Positions 23,928 through 35,400 of a DNA stretch of 64,000 nucleotides are shown here, piece after piece. The DNA is taken from assembly GCA_013339765.2 (NCBI GenBank), contig CM023449.1, forward strand, positions 205,741,422 to 205,805,421. Direction: 5' to 3'. A program made the translations under genes and the position numbers. Source of the DNA: Haemaphysalis longicornis. Taxonomy: Eukaryota > Arthropoda > Arachnida > Ixodida > Ixodidae. How positions within the stretch are numbered: position 1 is the stretch's first letter; each line of letters opens with the position of its first letter. The notes beneath the pieces are model-generated. The model searched no databases. It had not been told where the DNA came from and was given only the letters and a program-made list of their open reading frames with translations.

Positions 23928-24320
23928 CACTCTAAAAAAAAAGGTTGCGGCATTCACTAACGGAAGACTAACAAGTTACTTGTCGCAGTATACACCAGGT
24001 ACTTAGTAACTGGAGGTAGTAAATGCAGCACTTGTCGGGGTTACTAATTGAGGCAGGAAGTAAGCACGACTACCTTCACTAGCAAAGTCCTAGTGATAAC
24101 ATCCGTCTTAGCTACATGCGTTTACTAACTGGCGATGCATAACCTAGTCATAAGCACGACCTTAATCTAGTGCACACACTGCTTTCTACACTTCATTAAT
24201 TTGCGAACCATGCAGTTGCTAGTAGCACAGCCTACGTGCTGTTCCGCGGGGTAGTAAGGTTTGTAAGGAGTTGGTAAATACAGCCCTTACTGCGCTTTAC
24301 AACCTTTTTTATTAAGAGTG
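23928..24320. mobile_element. 393-bp MITE with CACTCT ends
   Basis: The left end is CACTCTAAAAAAAAAGGTTG. The right end on the minus strand is CACTCTTAATAAAAAAGGTTG-like, giving ~20-bp imperfect inverted repeats. The interior is non-coding and rich in TACTAA/AGTAAC words. End type and size suggest a non-autonomous hAT-like element. No clear 8-bp target duplication remains (GCACAACA versus CAGATGGG). Confidence 0.75.
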
Positions 24321-24608
24321 CAGATGGGCATTCTGTAACTGTTACAACTGCACACGAAACTCGGCTTAATGCGAGACCAGGTCTTAGAGGCCAATTGTGG
24401 TACAAATGATTTCGAGATACCGCTATTAGACTTAGAGTTACGGATTGTTTCACACCGGCTCTGTTGCGAGCACATGGGTCTTTAGCGAGTGCGTGCAATT
24501 TTTTGTGGACGCAACCCGATAAACGCGCGAAATTTCGGTCATAACCTAGCGCACGGCATGATCGCTGTAATAACAGTACCAGGGCAGATAGGACTGAAGT
24601 CAACTTAC

Positions 24609-24938
24609 GGAAGCTGCTGACATCCCGAACGTGCTCGAGAAAGTTGGCCATTTTCTCTCGAAAGAAGCACCCCCGAAAGCAGTCGCATGGCCACCCGTGG
24701 TATGTGCCCAGAACAGTGCCATTCCTGTGGAACTCAATATCAGCTTCGAGGGCGTTTGAGCCCCTTTCCAAGTACTCGTCCACCTCTTTAATAGAGTTAA
24801 CCATGTGGCCAATGATAAGAAAGGACGCCGGGGATGACCTTGGCAGACTTTCTTCGGACTGCCACTTCCTTTGTCAATGGGTGTCGTTTGGCTACCCTGC
24901 TCAAAGCCATTTTTGAAGCCCAGGTCTGGCTCGAGTTC
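24609..24938 (-). CDS. Sphingomyelinase D-like gene, first visible exon (frame change inside)
   Basis: The proposed acceptor is TTTTCTCTTTAAAG at 24939-24952 and the donor GTAAGT at 24608-24603. From 24938 one frame is open (ELEPDLGF..., then RRPF at 24830-24819) up to about 24820. The catalytic part, GHMVNSIKEVDEYLE, ALEADIEF, TYHGWPCDC and MANFLEHVRDV, lies in the next frame. That frame has a stop about 14 codons upstream of RRPF's equivalent position, and only weak AGs without a pyrimidine tract. One base appears lost between 24814 and 24824. With it the exon would be 331 nt and leave exactly the one base the next exon needs, which supports the idea. Catalytic residues themselves look intact. 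Confidence 0.75.
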
Positions 24939-25869
24939 CTTTAAAGAGAAAACAACAGTTAGATTTGTCCTGCACACACCCTCGGTTCTTTTCAAAATTT
25001 TCACGAACCCTCGCGTTTTCTCTAATGTCAAATCCCCATGGTTTCAAATGCGGACCGCGGGAGTATACATTCGAGACGCGTTTTAAAAAAGCTTTATTCT
25101 GTCCTGTGTTTCGAGGTAACTTGCTGTATTTTTTTTCCGTGTGACTAATTTGTTTCAGAAAAAAAAAAAAAAAAGAACTTGCTGGCACAGTTACTACTGC
25201 CATGAATGGACATTGAAGTGTCTCTAGAAAAGGCAACAATACATTACAAGAAATTCAATGCCCTTCCACTCTGGGGTTATTATACGCTAAACGTCCCAAA
25301 CAGTTGACTAGACCATTATTAGATTACACCATAAATATTTTGGTTGTATATTTTCCTCCACTTTTCGTTCTCCTAGTCGATTTTCGGCGAAAAACTTTTT
25401 TCTGCCCCATGCAGCAATTCCAAAATCGCGATGGTGGCAAAAACCTACGCTGCGAAAAAAATTTGTAAAGATAAAGTAATGTACACAGCACAGTGAAATA
25501 TTCCCACGTGGGAAGAAAAAGAAGCGCGTTTATTTCTAACCCCTCGGTTTGCCAGTGGGAGGGATGATTGGCCAGCTCCATCACCGAAGGTCAGGTTTGG
25601 CTGATCCATCAGTGTGAGGTGGCTGGACGCTCCAACGGTGTCCTGAAATGAGGAAACCGACCACTTGACTCCTTCCTTTAATAAAGTGTATTATCTATCT
25701 CTCCTTGCTACAATGCATTGCCAGTATCCAGCGCGTTTGAATATAGGCTCTGCCGGGATGCAAAGCGGCGTTTCAAAGCGGATTTCACACATTTTTTGCA
25801 GCTATTAGGTTCTTTCTAGAGATACTGCAGCTGTGTACGTTTTGTATATTCTTGATGGTAAGCGCAGAT

Positions 25870-26175
25870 AAAACACTCTGGGAAGCTTGCACTCACGCGC
25901 AAGACTTTAATGGCGAAGCTGTTGTAGGCGATGATTGACGGACACAAAGTTGAGTTTAATATCCTTGTGTTGTCGTGGTTGACATCGGCTGCATTGCATT
26001 TCAATGACCCTATGTTGAGGAAGGCCAGAGTGAGCTGGTCGTATTGGTCAACATATTCACACGCCACTCTGCAAGCGCGATTTATTGTCTTTAGCGGACC
26101 GTATGCACGCCAAGCCTCTCGAAGCGCGGCCTCTTCCTCGGCCGGGAGAACTATCCGCGGACGGGCAATGTGGAG
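25870..26175 (-). pseudogene. Possible endonuclease-like transposon fragment
   Basis: The minus strand is open from 26175 and reads PRIVLPAEEEAALREAW, then after about 30 residues LAFLNIGSLKCNAADVNHD. The last block resembles the N-terminal N-x-x-SLK region of EEP nucleases carried by some arthropod helicase-type and LINE elements. A GTGAGT donor-like site follows at about 25890, so an unrelated host exon cannot be excluded. The expected downstream catalytic Glu block is not clear. Confidence 0.25.
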
Positions 26176-26334
26176 TCAATGATCAGCTACAGCAGCTTTG
26201 ACTTTCACGGCTCTCCTATATGTATATGGTACAGAGCGAATGCGCACGACAACACGAGGCCGAACGAACGACGGGCGTACACTATGACGTGTATTTATTG
26301 TTCCGAGCAAGTGTTGCCACAACACGGCAAACGC

Positions 26335-26510
26335 TGGAGTTCTTTTTTTGTGGCCAATGTTTGCCAATCTCCCTAAGTGGGTATGCTTGGCTTGAGGAAC
26401 GTGCGTTGGAGGCATGCGGCTGGAGCTTTTTTTTTTTTTGCCAATATTGGCCAATCTCCAAAAGTGGGTATGCTAAGCTGGACGAATGGGCGTTCGACGC
26501 ACGCGTGCGT
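26335..26510 (+). repeat. Two imperfect copies, about 90-bp period
   Basis: T-run, GCCAATCTCC, AAGTGGGTATGCT and a CG-rich end occur at about 26345-26415 and again at about 26420-26505. It is probably a local duplication. No coding value. Confidence 0.6.
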
Positions 26511-28989
26511 GATCGCTCGGCATTTTCTTAGTATTTTTAACTGCGCACACCACACACAAACGATTTTCTCAACAGCTGCGCTGTTAAAGAATACGGCAGC
26601 TGGCAAGCGGGTTGTTTCAGTGCGGTAGAGACCGCAACTTCGAAAAATTTCCGAGAGAGAGAGACAGAGAGAGAGCTCTTTAATGTGGGCTGGAGAGGTC
26701 AGCTCTGCTAGCGGCAGTGCTTGCTACGCCAGATGGGGATGATTACAATGCAGTGAAGTGAATGTGAGAAATCGGGAAAGCAGCAATAGAGAGAAAACAA
26801 AAGTTAAATAAAAATGGCACGCAATGTAGTGCAAGGAAAAAACTCGAAATAAAGTTAAGCAAAAGACAAGAAAGCTGCTCATGTTCAGACTGTTATGGCG
26901 CTCTGTGGCGTTTCAAGTAAGAATACAGGCTGAGGCTCATTTCGAAGGGTTTGCAAAGACCACTTGTTCACAAAGTGTAATGGGAATACTTTTTCGTTTA
27001 GGCCGGAAAATAATTTTTATAGTGAGCACCCACCACAGGCTCAAACAGCAGGTCTCAAGTTCCTTTCACTACAACGGCGGTGCTCTGCACGGCAGCAGAG
27101 AAGTGCTGTGGCACCGCAGGTATACTCGGGGGCAAGTTAAGAACGGCAATAGCTCCTGTACGCTATCACTCCGCCTAAGCGACGGACCCCGATGTCAACG
27201 GGCGCGCGCGTTTTGAAAGGAGACTGCTATGAAGTCGTGGTATCGTCTGCCTTTCCTCACGTGTTTGTTTGTCGTCGCTGCAGTGGTTTATAAACATTAT
27301 AAATCCAAAAAATAACTAAAACGGCTCTTGCGGCGTTCAAAACGCACTACTTGCGCCGCGCGGAGTAACATCCCGCTGCGGTGAGGAAGTACAGTGGCAA
27401 CTTCCGTTGCCGTTCTTATGTTGTAACCGGCTGCAGCGCGCATTTTGAATTAACACGCGGCTAGCTGCTTTAAACGAGCGCGGCTGGCTGATGCTGGATT
27501 TCGGAAAGGCGCCATCGGCAAATGATCAGTTGTTGGTGCCCCGAAATGATTTCCGCAACGCTATGTTTATGCAGGTTATACAAATGAAGTAAGAGATGGA
27601 GCCTTGGTGCAAGTAAGAGGCTGCAGTTTTCATCGTTGGAACCTTCTTTGCAACTTGGAAAGTCCAGGTGGCGGAGTAAGACGTGAGCGTAGCATTCACA
27701 GTTGTTAGCGATGTGGGGGCAACTTGGTGAAAGGTGGCGTACCTTTCAAAGGAATTGTCGACTCAAACCTTCTTGAGAGTTCTCGTTTTCTCCCTCAAAA
27801 ATTTTTCTTGTCTCTGGAGCAGGAATATACCTCTATTGTTCTTTTCCGCGCGCGTAAGCACCTGATGGGGTGTAATTATTTCTCTCTGGTTAACGTCTCT
27901 GAAGACTGGTCCAGGCTGCCAATCGCGTAACAGTGCCGCCAACCCTATCGCAAGCTCTTTCCCTTTGGCGCTGCAAAAAAGTTCTACTGAGCCGATAAAC
28001 TGAAGTCCTTTTCTTGAGGGCACAAATTTACAAAATATTTCTTGTTTTTGTACTGGGATGATGCCCCGTAGGAAAAATACCCAATTTTTCGGACAGAAAG
28101 TAGTTTGTATATAACAACTTTTAACGCCTTAGCTTGAAATTTATCCACTGCCGCTGTCGTGTTGTCAAGACAGTCCAAAATGAGGGCAAGAGATATTACA
28201 CAGAAGTCGCCAGTCTCTTGTGAACGATAGTATGATACGAAGGGATGTGTTGTCAATTTCGTATTTACCGGGTGGTAAGACTGCGGAGCACCTTGCACGA
28301 GTGGTTCGGGTGGTTTTGCATAGTTCAGGCATGATCACAGCAGCTCAGATGACCGCGGGTTCTACGCAGTAGCAAACGCCTACGCCCACCCGCAGCAGTC
28401 ATTCGGCTCGGCTCCGCCTTCGAGAGTTTCAATTCGGGCGCTCCGTCGGCTGTGCAACAATGCTTGCTGATAGAGAGACGTTGCCGACGGCACCCATCGC
28501 CATTTTGGTCATTTTTGTGAGCCTGGCACACACCCTGGCACAGATGATATCGATGCGGACGACGTGGTCAGTCCGTTTGACTGTGCCAGCGCTCACAACA
28601 CGTGGGATCCCACGGAAAACATAAAATTTAATAGTTTGACTCAAGGGCGCGACAGGCATGTGGTTCGACACGCAAGAACAAGAGTTGACAAGCTGAAAGG
28701 AGTGGCTATGCCAGCAGCAGAACGTGCTCGTCAAGCCACTGGGTTCCAACTTGCAGCCCAATAAGAGCTGGCATCGCGCAGCCAGCCGTGCTTGAGAGGT
28801 GACGTATGATATTTACGGGTGCACTCTGTCGTTTCCTCGAGCTTCTGTTCCAGACCCTGGGCACCCTTCGAATCGGCTATGGTTTCGTTAAGGGCGGATA
28901 GCTCAGCTTCTCGCTGTGTTGACGTGGGAGCTCACAGTTTACATGTTGGGAGAGGGCTGCTTCAGCCGGTCGGCCGAGGACTTGAGAGT

Positions 28990-30950
28990 TCACTAATTGC
29001 TAGTACTGACGACTGCACCGGTCTTACGAATCCATCGGTCCATCAGCAAGGTCATGCTGGTGATGCCCGGAGGTGGAGGAGTTGCTGTCATATTAAAAAG
29101 ATTGTTTTCAGTCACACCGCTTCCACAGATTGACGCTCAGGAAAGCCTCTTTTTGATCATGCCTTGTTGGGGCCATGTCTTTACAGTTCTCGCAGTATAC
29201 AGGCCACCGTCTTCCTACCCAACATTCTGACGTAGCTTTTAGATTGTATGGCAGCGACGAACATCGGCAAGTATATTATGGCGGGCGATACATTGCCATC
29301 AATAAACTGGACAGGTGGCCACCTCTCCCAAACATCTAATAATCCACCTTTTGACATAATGATGGCGTGCGACTTGGAGCAAGTATTACAGAAGGTCACC
29401 CATCCGTCCGGTGATGGTGGCATGATCCTGGATCTCGTTTATATCAGCAAGTCTACAGTACAGCATGATGTATCAATAGAAGAGAGTATGTCGCACCACA
29501 AGCCCGTTTTTATTACCTGTTCCGTAATAACTGTGCTAAAAATGCAAAATCCCAAGGCGAAAGTTATTAATGACTGCCCGTGCTTACAACTAGGGAATTT
29601 AAGACGAGTATCGGGCATTTGCCGATAACGTGTCAGATGAAAATCCTGTTTGACTATGGTTTGAATTTACTAGAATTGTCCTCGATTGTATTCGTATGTA
29701 TTTCCCTTGTAGAAAAATCAAACGACCCTTGCTAGTCCCTGGGTACACAGGAATATCATTTATTTAAACAGCAAGCTCAAACGGGCCAGGAAAACAAAAC
29801 CACTCACAGCTGAACTCATTGAGAGTCCTAAAACACTGCTTTCCGCCGGTTTATCTTCATCCCGAAAGAAATATTTTACTATCACCTCGCCAAATTTCAT
29901 AAGTACACAACCAGAAAAGTTTTGGCGCTATCTGAGCAGGAGTAAAAAACGCTTGGAGCAAATTGAACAGAACAATGACCTTATAACTAAATTGAAATCC
30001 ACTGCCTACGTATTGAAGGAGTATTTTCATTCGGTCTTCTTCCCCAGACTGAAAACGGCGGGATGTTTCCCAATGAGGCTGATATTGAACATGCCTTGAT
30101 GTTTGCGAAGGCCTTCTGCACTTAAGCTAGATATAATAGAAAAGTCAACAGAAGGACCACACCTAATTCCAAATGCTTTTCTGCGCAGTTATGCCTGTCG
30201 ATATCGAAAATTTTGACCGACATTGTTTGTTTATGGTTGCTGCAGTCAGTCTTGCTTAGAAGACTGGCATTTGCCCGTGTTGTGGCAGTTTTCAAAAAAA
30301 GGAAATAGCTTACAAATGGAAAATTATCGATCTATCTTACTTACATCAACCTGCTGCAAAATTGTGGAACACATCATCGCCCCTTTTCTAAACAAATTTC
30401 GGGAAACAAACAATGCCTTTTTCGGCTTCCAACATGTGTTCCGCAAAGGCCTTTTGACCACTCCTCAACTTGTAACAACCACTAATGAAATCTCACAAGT
30501 TTTAGACTCCTCCAGCCAAATAAGTTTAGTTTTTCTGGACTGCAATAAAGCCTTTGATCGAGTACCGCATGATAAACTTCTCACTAAGCTTTCTTTTTCG
30601 GGCCTTCTTGCGTTTGTAACTAAGTGGAGTAAATCATATTTATGAACAGAGCACAGTCTGTAGAAATCGACTGGTGCGCATCTGAAAGACTTGCTGTAAC
30701 ATCTGGTGTTCTACAAGGCATGCGTTTCGGGGCTGGTTATTTTTAATTTCCACCAATGACATATATCTGCTATTGAACCAAAAGTTCTTATAAAATTGCT
30801 AGCAGACGACTGCCTTATTTTCAAAGAAATAACGGGCACAGGCGACCAAATTTTGTTAAACAGTGGTTTGACAGGCATTGGTCAGTGGTGCGCTACTTGA
30901 GGTATAAAAGTAATTGCGGCCAAACCCTTCTACTTCGTCCAACTAACAAA
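28990..30950 (+). pseudogene. CR1-like LINE, endonuclease and RT remnants
   Basis: Motifs appear in the order of a LINE ORF2. GGGVAVILKR and YRPPSS (about 29075-29215) are endonuclease. AGDTLPSINW (29280-29310) stands where GDFN-P-x-I-x-W is expected. LDLVYIS follows near 29430, then a linker. RT begins with KKGN...NYRSILLTST (about 30295-30350); motif A reads FLDCNKAFDRVPHDKL (30534-30580) and the active-site box LADDCLIF lies at 30799-30822. Frames change repeatedly and stops interrupt, so it is inactive, but the ADD catalytic pair is still there. No RNase H is seen; the 3' end blends into the repeat family at 31010. Confidence 0.85.
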
Positions 30951-31153
30951 AAACAACCCTTTCAGTTTTGCTATTCCATAAATGCTGCACCAGTCGCAGA
31001 AAAAATAAGTGTGCTTCAACTCCGTGAAGACGGATGACCTGCGATGCCCGACGCCGTCGACAAAGTGCACTAAACAAACCATGTTTGTTTGTAATTTTGG
31101 ATTGACCATACTTCCTAGCAATTTAGCTGTATGAAACGTGCAACGACCCAAGG

Positions 31154-31490
31154 TTTATTCTAGTGGAAAAAACATGGAGCTGTTTGTTTACATCCCGCCT
31201 CGTAGGCATTTTACTGCTTGTGTAACACACCAACCTAATCTGCTCGACAACTCGACACCGGACAAGTCGCATTGGGCCGCTTGTTATCCAGGTATAAATC
31301 TCCTGCCAGCACAACGAACATGTTCTTAGTTAGGGATAAAACCAATAGCTGGACGTGCACGCCACCTCTTCCCCCCGCTCCCCTCCCAACCCGTGCACGC
31401 GTAAACCGGCAACCGGTTATATGTGGGTGCTTAGCGGTAAAAATACAGTCAAAATTGTCGCTTTCAAAACCATTTAAGCTGAATAGGTAG
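31154..31490 (+). repeat. Diverged direct repeat, copy 1
   Basis: Starts TTTATTCTAGTGGA and runs through TGTGTAACACACCAACC and CCCGTGCACGCGTAAA to a T/A-rich end. Copy 2 lies 592 bases downstream at 31746-32076. The preceding 31010-31150 also matches 17628-17740. Confidence 0.75.
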
Positions 31491-31745
31491 TATTAGATTA
31501 CGTCGGCGTTTCAAGCGCCCAAGTTCCTGTTCCTCCTGGAGGGATTCGCAGCTGCTCGACGAGCTGAAACTCGTGGTGGCAACGGCGACGGCAGCGGCCT
31601 TTTGTTGTTCTCGCGCCCATTCGCGCTTCTGTTCGGGCCGACGCTTCTTCAATCCCTGCTATTCTTCCTCCATGCGGATGACATGCGTCCGTTCCATAGC
31701 GTCCGTCCCATGCGTCCGTCCCATAACATCTCGAGGGCCTCCAGC

Positions 31746-32076
31746 TTTATTCTAGTGGACAAATATATGGCTATCTGTTTCTTCCCCAGTCGTAGGCATA
31801 TTAGTGTATGTGTAACACATCAACCCAGGCCCAAACCGCTCATTACGGAGGGCGCTGACAAGGCGCCTTGAGCCATGCGACTTTCACGTTTCAGTCTCCC
31901 ACCAGCATCACGGGCATGCCATCCGTACCGCCATGTAGCCTAGCTGTGCGTGCATGTCCGGTCCTTCAACCCCCAACGCGTGCACGCATAAAGCGGACGC
32001 CGGGGAAGGATGCATACTTAGGCCCGCGGAACAAAATTTTACTGGGTTTTAAACAGCCCAATCTATCGAATCAAGC
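31746..32076 (+). repeat. Diverged direct repeat, copy 2
   Basis: Starts TTTATTCTAGTGGACAAA. Shares TGTGTAACACATCAACCC, a GTGCACGCATAAAG block and the terminal AAAATT...TTTTAAAC region with copy 1. Substitutions and indels are many, so the pair is old or derives from separate insertions of one family. Confidence 0.75.
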
Positions 32077-34913
32077 AAAAGTGTATGTTGCCTTCTCGTT
32101 ACCACCATTGCTACGCCGAGGCTGTTCAAAATCTCCAAAATTTCACACACAAATTGAATTAAAAATTAGGCTACTGTATTGGGCATTGCTTCGACAACTT
32201 TCTTGGTTTGTCTTAATATTGTTGGCATATTAAATATTCATTATCATCTCGAACAGCGTTGTCCGCTGTACTCTGCCTGTCACCAGTACCCTGTCACCTC
32301 CCTGTCCGCTGTACCCTGTCCCCTCACCCACAGGACAAGGGTTTTTTGCATTCTCAAAATTTTGTAAATCAATTACGGTTCAATTAAAGCTGAGATTCCA
32401 GCCTGGATGAATGAATATCGTCTTTAGTCCGCCGAAAACGCACTGCAGGAAAACCAACTTTTTTTGTCCATGATATAATAGTAGGGGAAGCGAAGGAAAA
32501 TTTAAACGTGTCCCGTAGTCGAAATCCAACTTCGGTCTCCCCCTTTATGAATCTATCGTCTATCTAATTGCATCGTTCCGGCACGCTCGAAGCAGTTTCA
32601 ATTAAGAGAGGGGTGCATGGAGGTGCAAAATTACAGAAAATGCACCACTCCGTGTAACGACGACGATGGTTGAAGGGTAGGAAAAGCCATGTAATGTTTG
32701 TATCAGTAAATCAGTAGAGGTCATAGTCGCAGCGCAGTAAATCATCCAGATAAGAAATACCTATTGTGTACAATAAGGTGGTGTAATTTTGTCCGCTAGC
32801 TTCTGAGTTGGTTTCTTTGATTTTGGGAAGCTTCGCGTTCCCACGTTGTTGCCGATTCGAAACAGGGTAGTTGATTTCTTATTCAATTCCATCGTTTTTT
32901 CTCTTTCCATCACGGTGACCTAACTTTAGCTACAATTTCTAATACACAGTTTCTATAACTATTTCTAGCAAGTAAACGTGTTCTTTTTGTGGCAATTTAA
33001 ATTTTCTATGCTCTTAGTCTTCCTTTCGAGACATTGCGGTTCTACTTCATACACCATCACTGGGACTATGTAGGGGGGTAAAAAATATATTTTTTATTTA
33101 GGCATTGTGTCATTTACTTGATTGGAATCATTGCGGTTACTATTTGGCATCATGTTTTTTTTATAACTTGAGCTTACCTTAGCACGGACGTTGATTTGCA
33201 GAAGAATGAATGCAGCGAAGTATAGGCACCACATTTTCATTTGCCCTTTTTTGCCGGCTTCTTCTCTGTAAACAGATTAAAGGAAAACGTTTTTGCAAAG
33301 TTAAGGACGAAATCAACCAAAATTGTTAATCAAGTGCGTTGCATTGTAATACATTCCGGATTCACAACACGGTTTTTTGTAACACTTTACCCGACATTTT
33401 TGCGCATCAAAATTGGCAGGACAAAGTGTTTCAGCTTCAATTATCATGTTTCTACGGTTGAATCTGTCGGCCTTTTGCACTTTCAACTTGCGTGGCGCTA
33501 ATGCTCTATGATATCCCCATAACACCAACACTAAACTTTTTTGAACCTACCATGAGTTATTCATGTGAATGCTCTGCCGCCGCCTTTCATGTCTTTCAAA
33601 GTAAAAGTTCCACTGTACGGGGATGCTGTGGGAAAATTTTTGTTGCAGAGGCATTATTTAGCCATCTGGCGGTCGTAAATTCGCTGTCCTTGGCCCACAC
33701 AGAAAAATAACCATGAATGGAACGCAAAATGTCCGACTGCTCAAGAAAACGAAGCCGCTCAATGACGATCGAATGACAGCATATATATCTGTGAAACTCC
33801 GGCAGCCAAAGTTACTAACTAAGTCGAGAGGATAATAAGGCGATTTTGACTCCCGGAGGGATTCGCACCAGGGTCCTCCACTACTCGGGACCAGCACTGA
33901 ACCCCTGGAACTCCAAATACCGATGACTCGGACGACTAGGTGCACATAGCAAAGGGAGTTTTAGCCTTGGATTTTCAAACCAGTGCCAAATACTTGTACT
34001 TGGCGCCACACGAAAAATTTTGAGCATGGTAGTCGCACAAGTAGCAATGAGGTTAGTCGAAAAGCCCGTTCGTGCCGCTGGTGTATATTCGGGACTAGCA
34101 AGGCCGACTCGCCACGCCTCTCAGTAATGCTAACCGATGTTATGTTTAGGCGAATGTTAGGGGAAAATGTCGCCACGACGTGCAATCTTCTTTGTAATTC
34201 CAGGTAAGCTGCTCGGAGCCCTCGGTAGCCTGTGCACTACAACAGTGTTGAATTGTCAACGAATTCAACTCAATTCCTTTACCTGTTCCCCCCTCCCCCA
34301 AAAACAGCAAAACGTGGGGAAAACCCGCAGCAGCAAAAATTTTGCAGTTTTACAGCAAATCAGATATCAATTAACAAAGGCAAGCGTCCGGAATGTAAAT
34401 TTTCGGATAACTCAATTAGTCGAATAATAAAAACACCAAAATACATGAAAATCACAACACGAAAAGAGCACAGGAGCACAACACTGCAGTTTGAAGAGGT
34501 CCTAAGCTCTAACACCCACAGCTGCTACAGGCCGTGTCCGTATTTCCGAATTCACGCAGTCTTGCCTCCACAACACAGTCCCGCTACAGAGACGCTCACC
34601 CCGAAGAACACTATACCACCGCGATGATCTGAGGAGACGCCCAAGCTGTCCACTTCAGCACAGGTAACAACCACCCACAGCAGCTTAAATTACATTAGAA
34701 CAAAACGCAAATGAAGACTGACAACCACAGAGGCACGCACTACACCCCCAAACAATATACATCGCTACGGAGCCCATTTCATGAGCACGAGACCTCCGGC
34801 ATGTTTTTGTTCACACAATCGACAACCTCGATGAGGATTTGCACGGCCCGAGAAATGTCCAAGGCGTGTCATAGATGTGGAGGTTCCAGGGCCAAGCGGA
34901 CGACATGTTTAAG
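32077..34913. other. No gene recognised
   Basis: AT-rich unique-looking sequence. At 33840-33935 the minus strand has a weak B-box-like GGTGCGAATCCC, too degenerate to call a tRNA or SINE. Frames up to 131 codons are unsupported. Confidence 0.4.
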
Positions 34914-35400
34914 TCAGGTTATAATCGTGGCTCTCTTAGTGCAATCCCAGAGGTAGTGGCTCACTGAAGAGGCAAGCTGTCCACAAAAACACCTGTTTTC
35001 AGGGAGCAAGTCGATCCTGTGGAAATATAGCGAGAAACTATGTGGGCGAGTCGTCTGGGAGGACGAAAGCAGCGAGGTACAGCGAGAACGCTGAGATCCC
35101 AACGAAACAACTCAGTGCTAGCGTTGTCGGTGCTCTATCGCTGCTGCCATTCTAACCAACCAGCTCTCAAGAGCCCCCCTCCCTCATGATGTGCTTTGAA
35201 GCACGCTCTCCCACCTCTTCGCCCATGGTCACCGCAACTTTGGCAAAGAAGTCGGCAAGCTCATTTCCCCACACCCCCAAGTGTCCAGGAAAGTGAAACA
35301 GAAAGACGGTAACAGAAGGATCAGCTAGTGTTACACTTTTAAAGCAGACTTTATCATTGATACCCTTTAACTTACGGAGAAAACTTTGACGCATGAGTTT
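34914..35400 (-). pseudogene. LINE 3' end fragment: RNase H tail and zinc ribbon
   Basis: The minus strand reads GHLGVWGNELADFFAKVA (about 35270-35215), the C-terminal RNase H block in which HxGxxGNExAD is diagnostic. About 50 codons on it reads a zinc ribbon, C-x-C-x8-H-x4-C (CFCGQLASSVSHYLWDC, near 34990-34940). The first Cys spacing (one residue rather than two) is off, and two frames are needed. It is a dead 5'-truncated element, separate from the one at 1230-2316. Confidence 0.7.

Larger units (their letters stand above)
21687..24608 (-). other. 2.9-kb intron
   Basis: The donor is GTAAGT and the acceptor GTTGCAG. It contains the short repeat at 23825-23915 and the CACTCT-ended MITE at 23928-24320. 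The rest (21700-23550) has only unsupported frames. Confidence 0.7.
8069..24938 (-). other. Sphingomyelinase D-like (phospholipase D toxin family) gene, five exons, 5' end missing
   Basis: This gene spans about 17 kb on the minus strand. The family cleaves sphingomyelin and lysophospholipids at the choline side in a Mg2+-dependent reaction and is secreted (spider and scorpion venom, tick saliva). Five exons join with matching phases: 24938-24609, 21686-21555, 20140-20018, 12888-12657 and 8255-8069. All internal borders are GT/AG. Visible family hallmarks in order: GHMVN with the first catalytic His, ALEAD metal ligands, TYHG with the second His, a CDC cysteine pair, LDLKTG, W-x-GDGLTN, DGIITN and a terminal D-x-P-W. 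I find no signal-peptide exon up to the window end. Exon 1 as drawn needs a one-base frame change near 24814-24824, so it is either a recent pseudogene or has a sequence error. The introns are filled with mobile elements. Confidence 0.85.
24939..28989. other. Upstream flank of the gene; no signal-peptide exon found
   Basis: I looked on the minus strand for a short exon encoding Met plus a hydrophobic segment ending at a GT donor in phase 0 and could not defend any. The block holds the possible endonuclease-like fragment at 25870-26175, a two-copy repeat at 26335-26510 and a GA run at 26650-26675. It also has GC-rich repeat-like sequence near 27060-27430 and otherwise unassigned sequence. Confidence 0.4.

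Noticed and set aside
24232..24608. Open frame continuing past the first visible exon of the lipase gene
   Set aside because: It runs through a strong GTAAGT donor, and the next exon supplies the expected continuation in phase.
33840..33935. tRNA or SINE on the minus strand
   Set aside because: Only a weak B-box-like word; no matching A box or SINE body.
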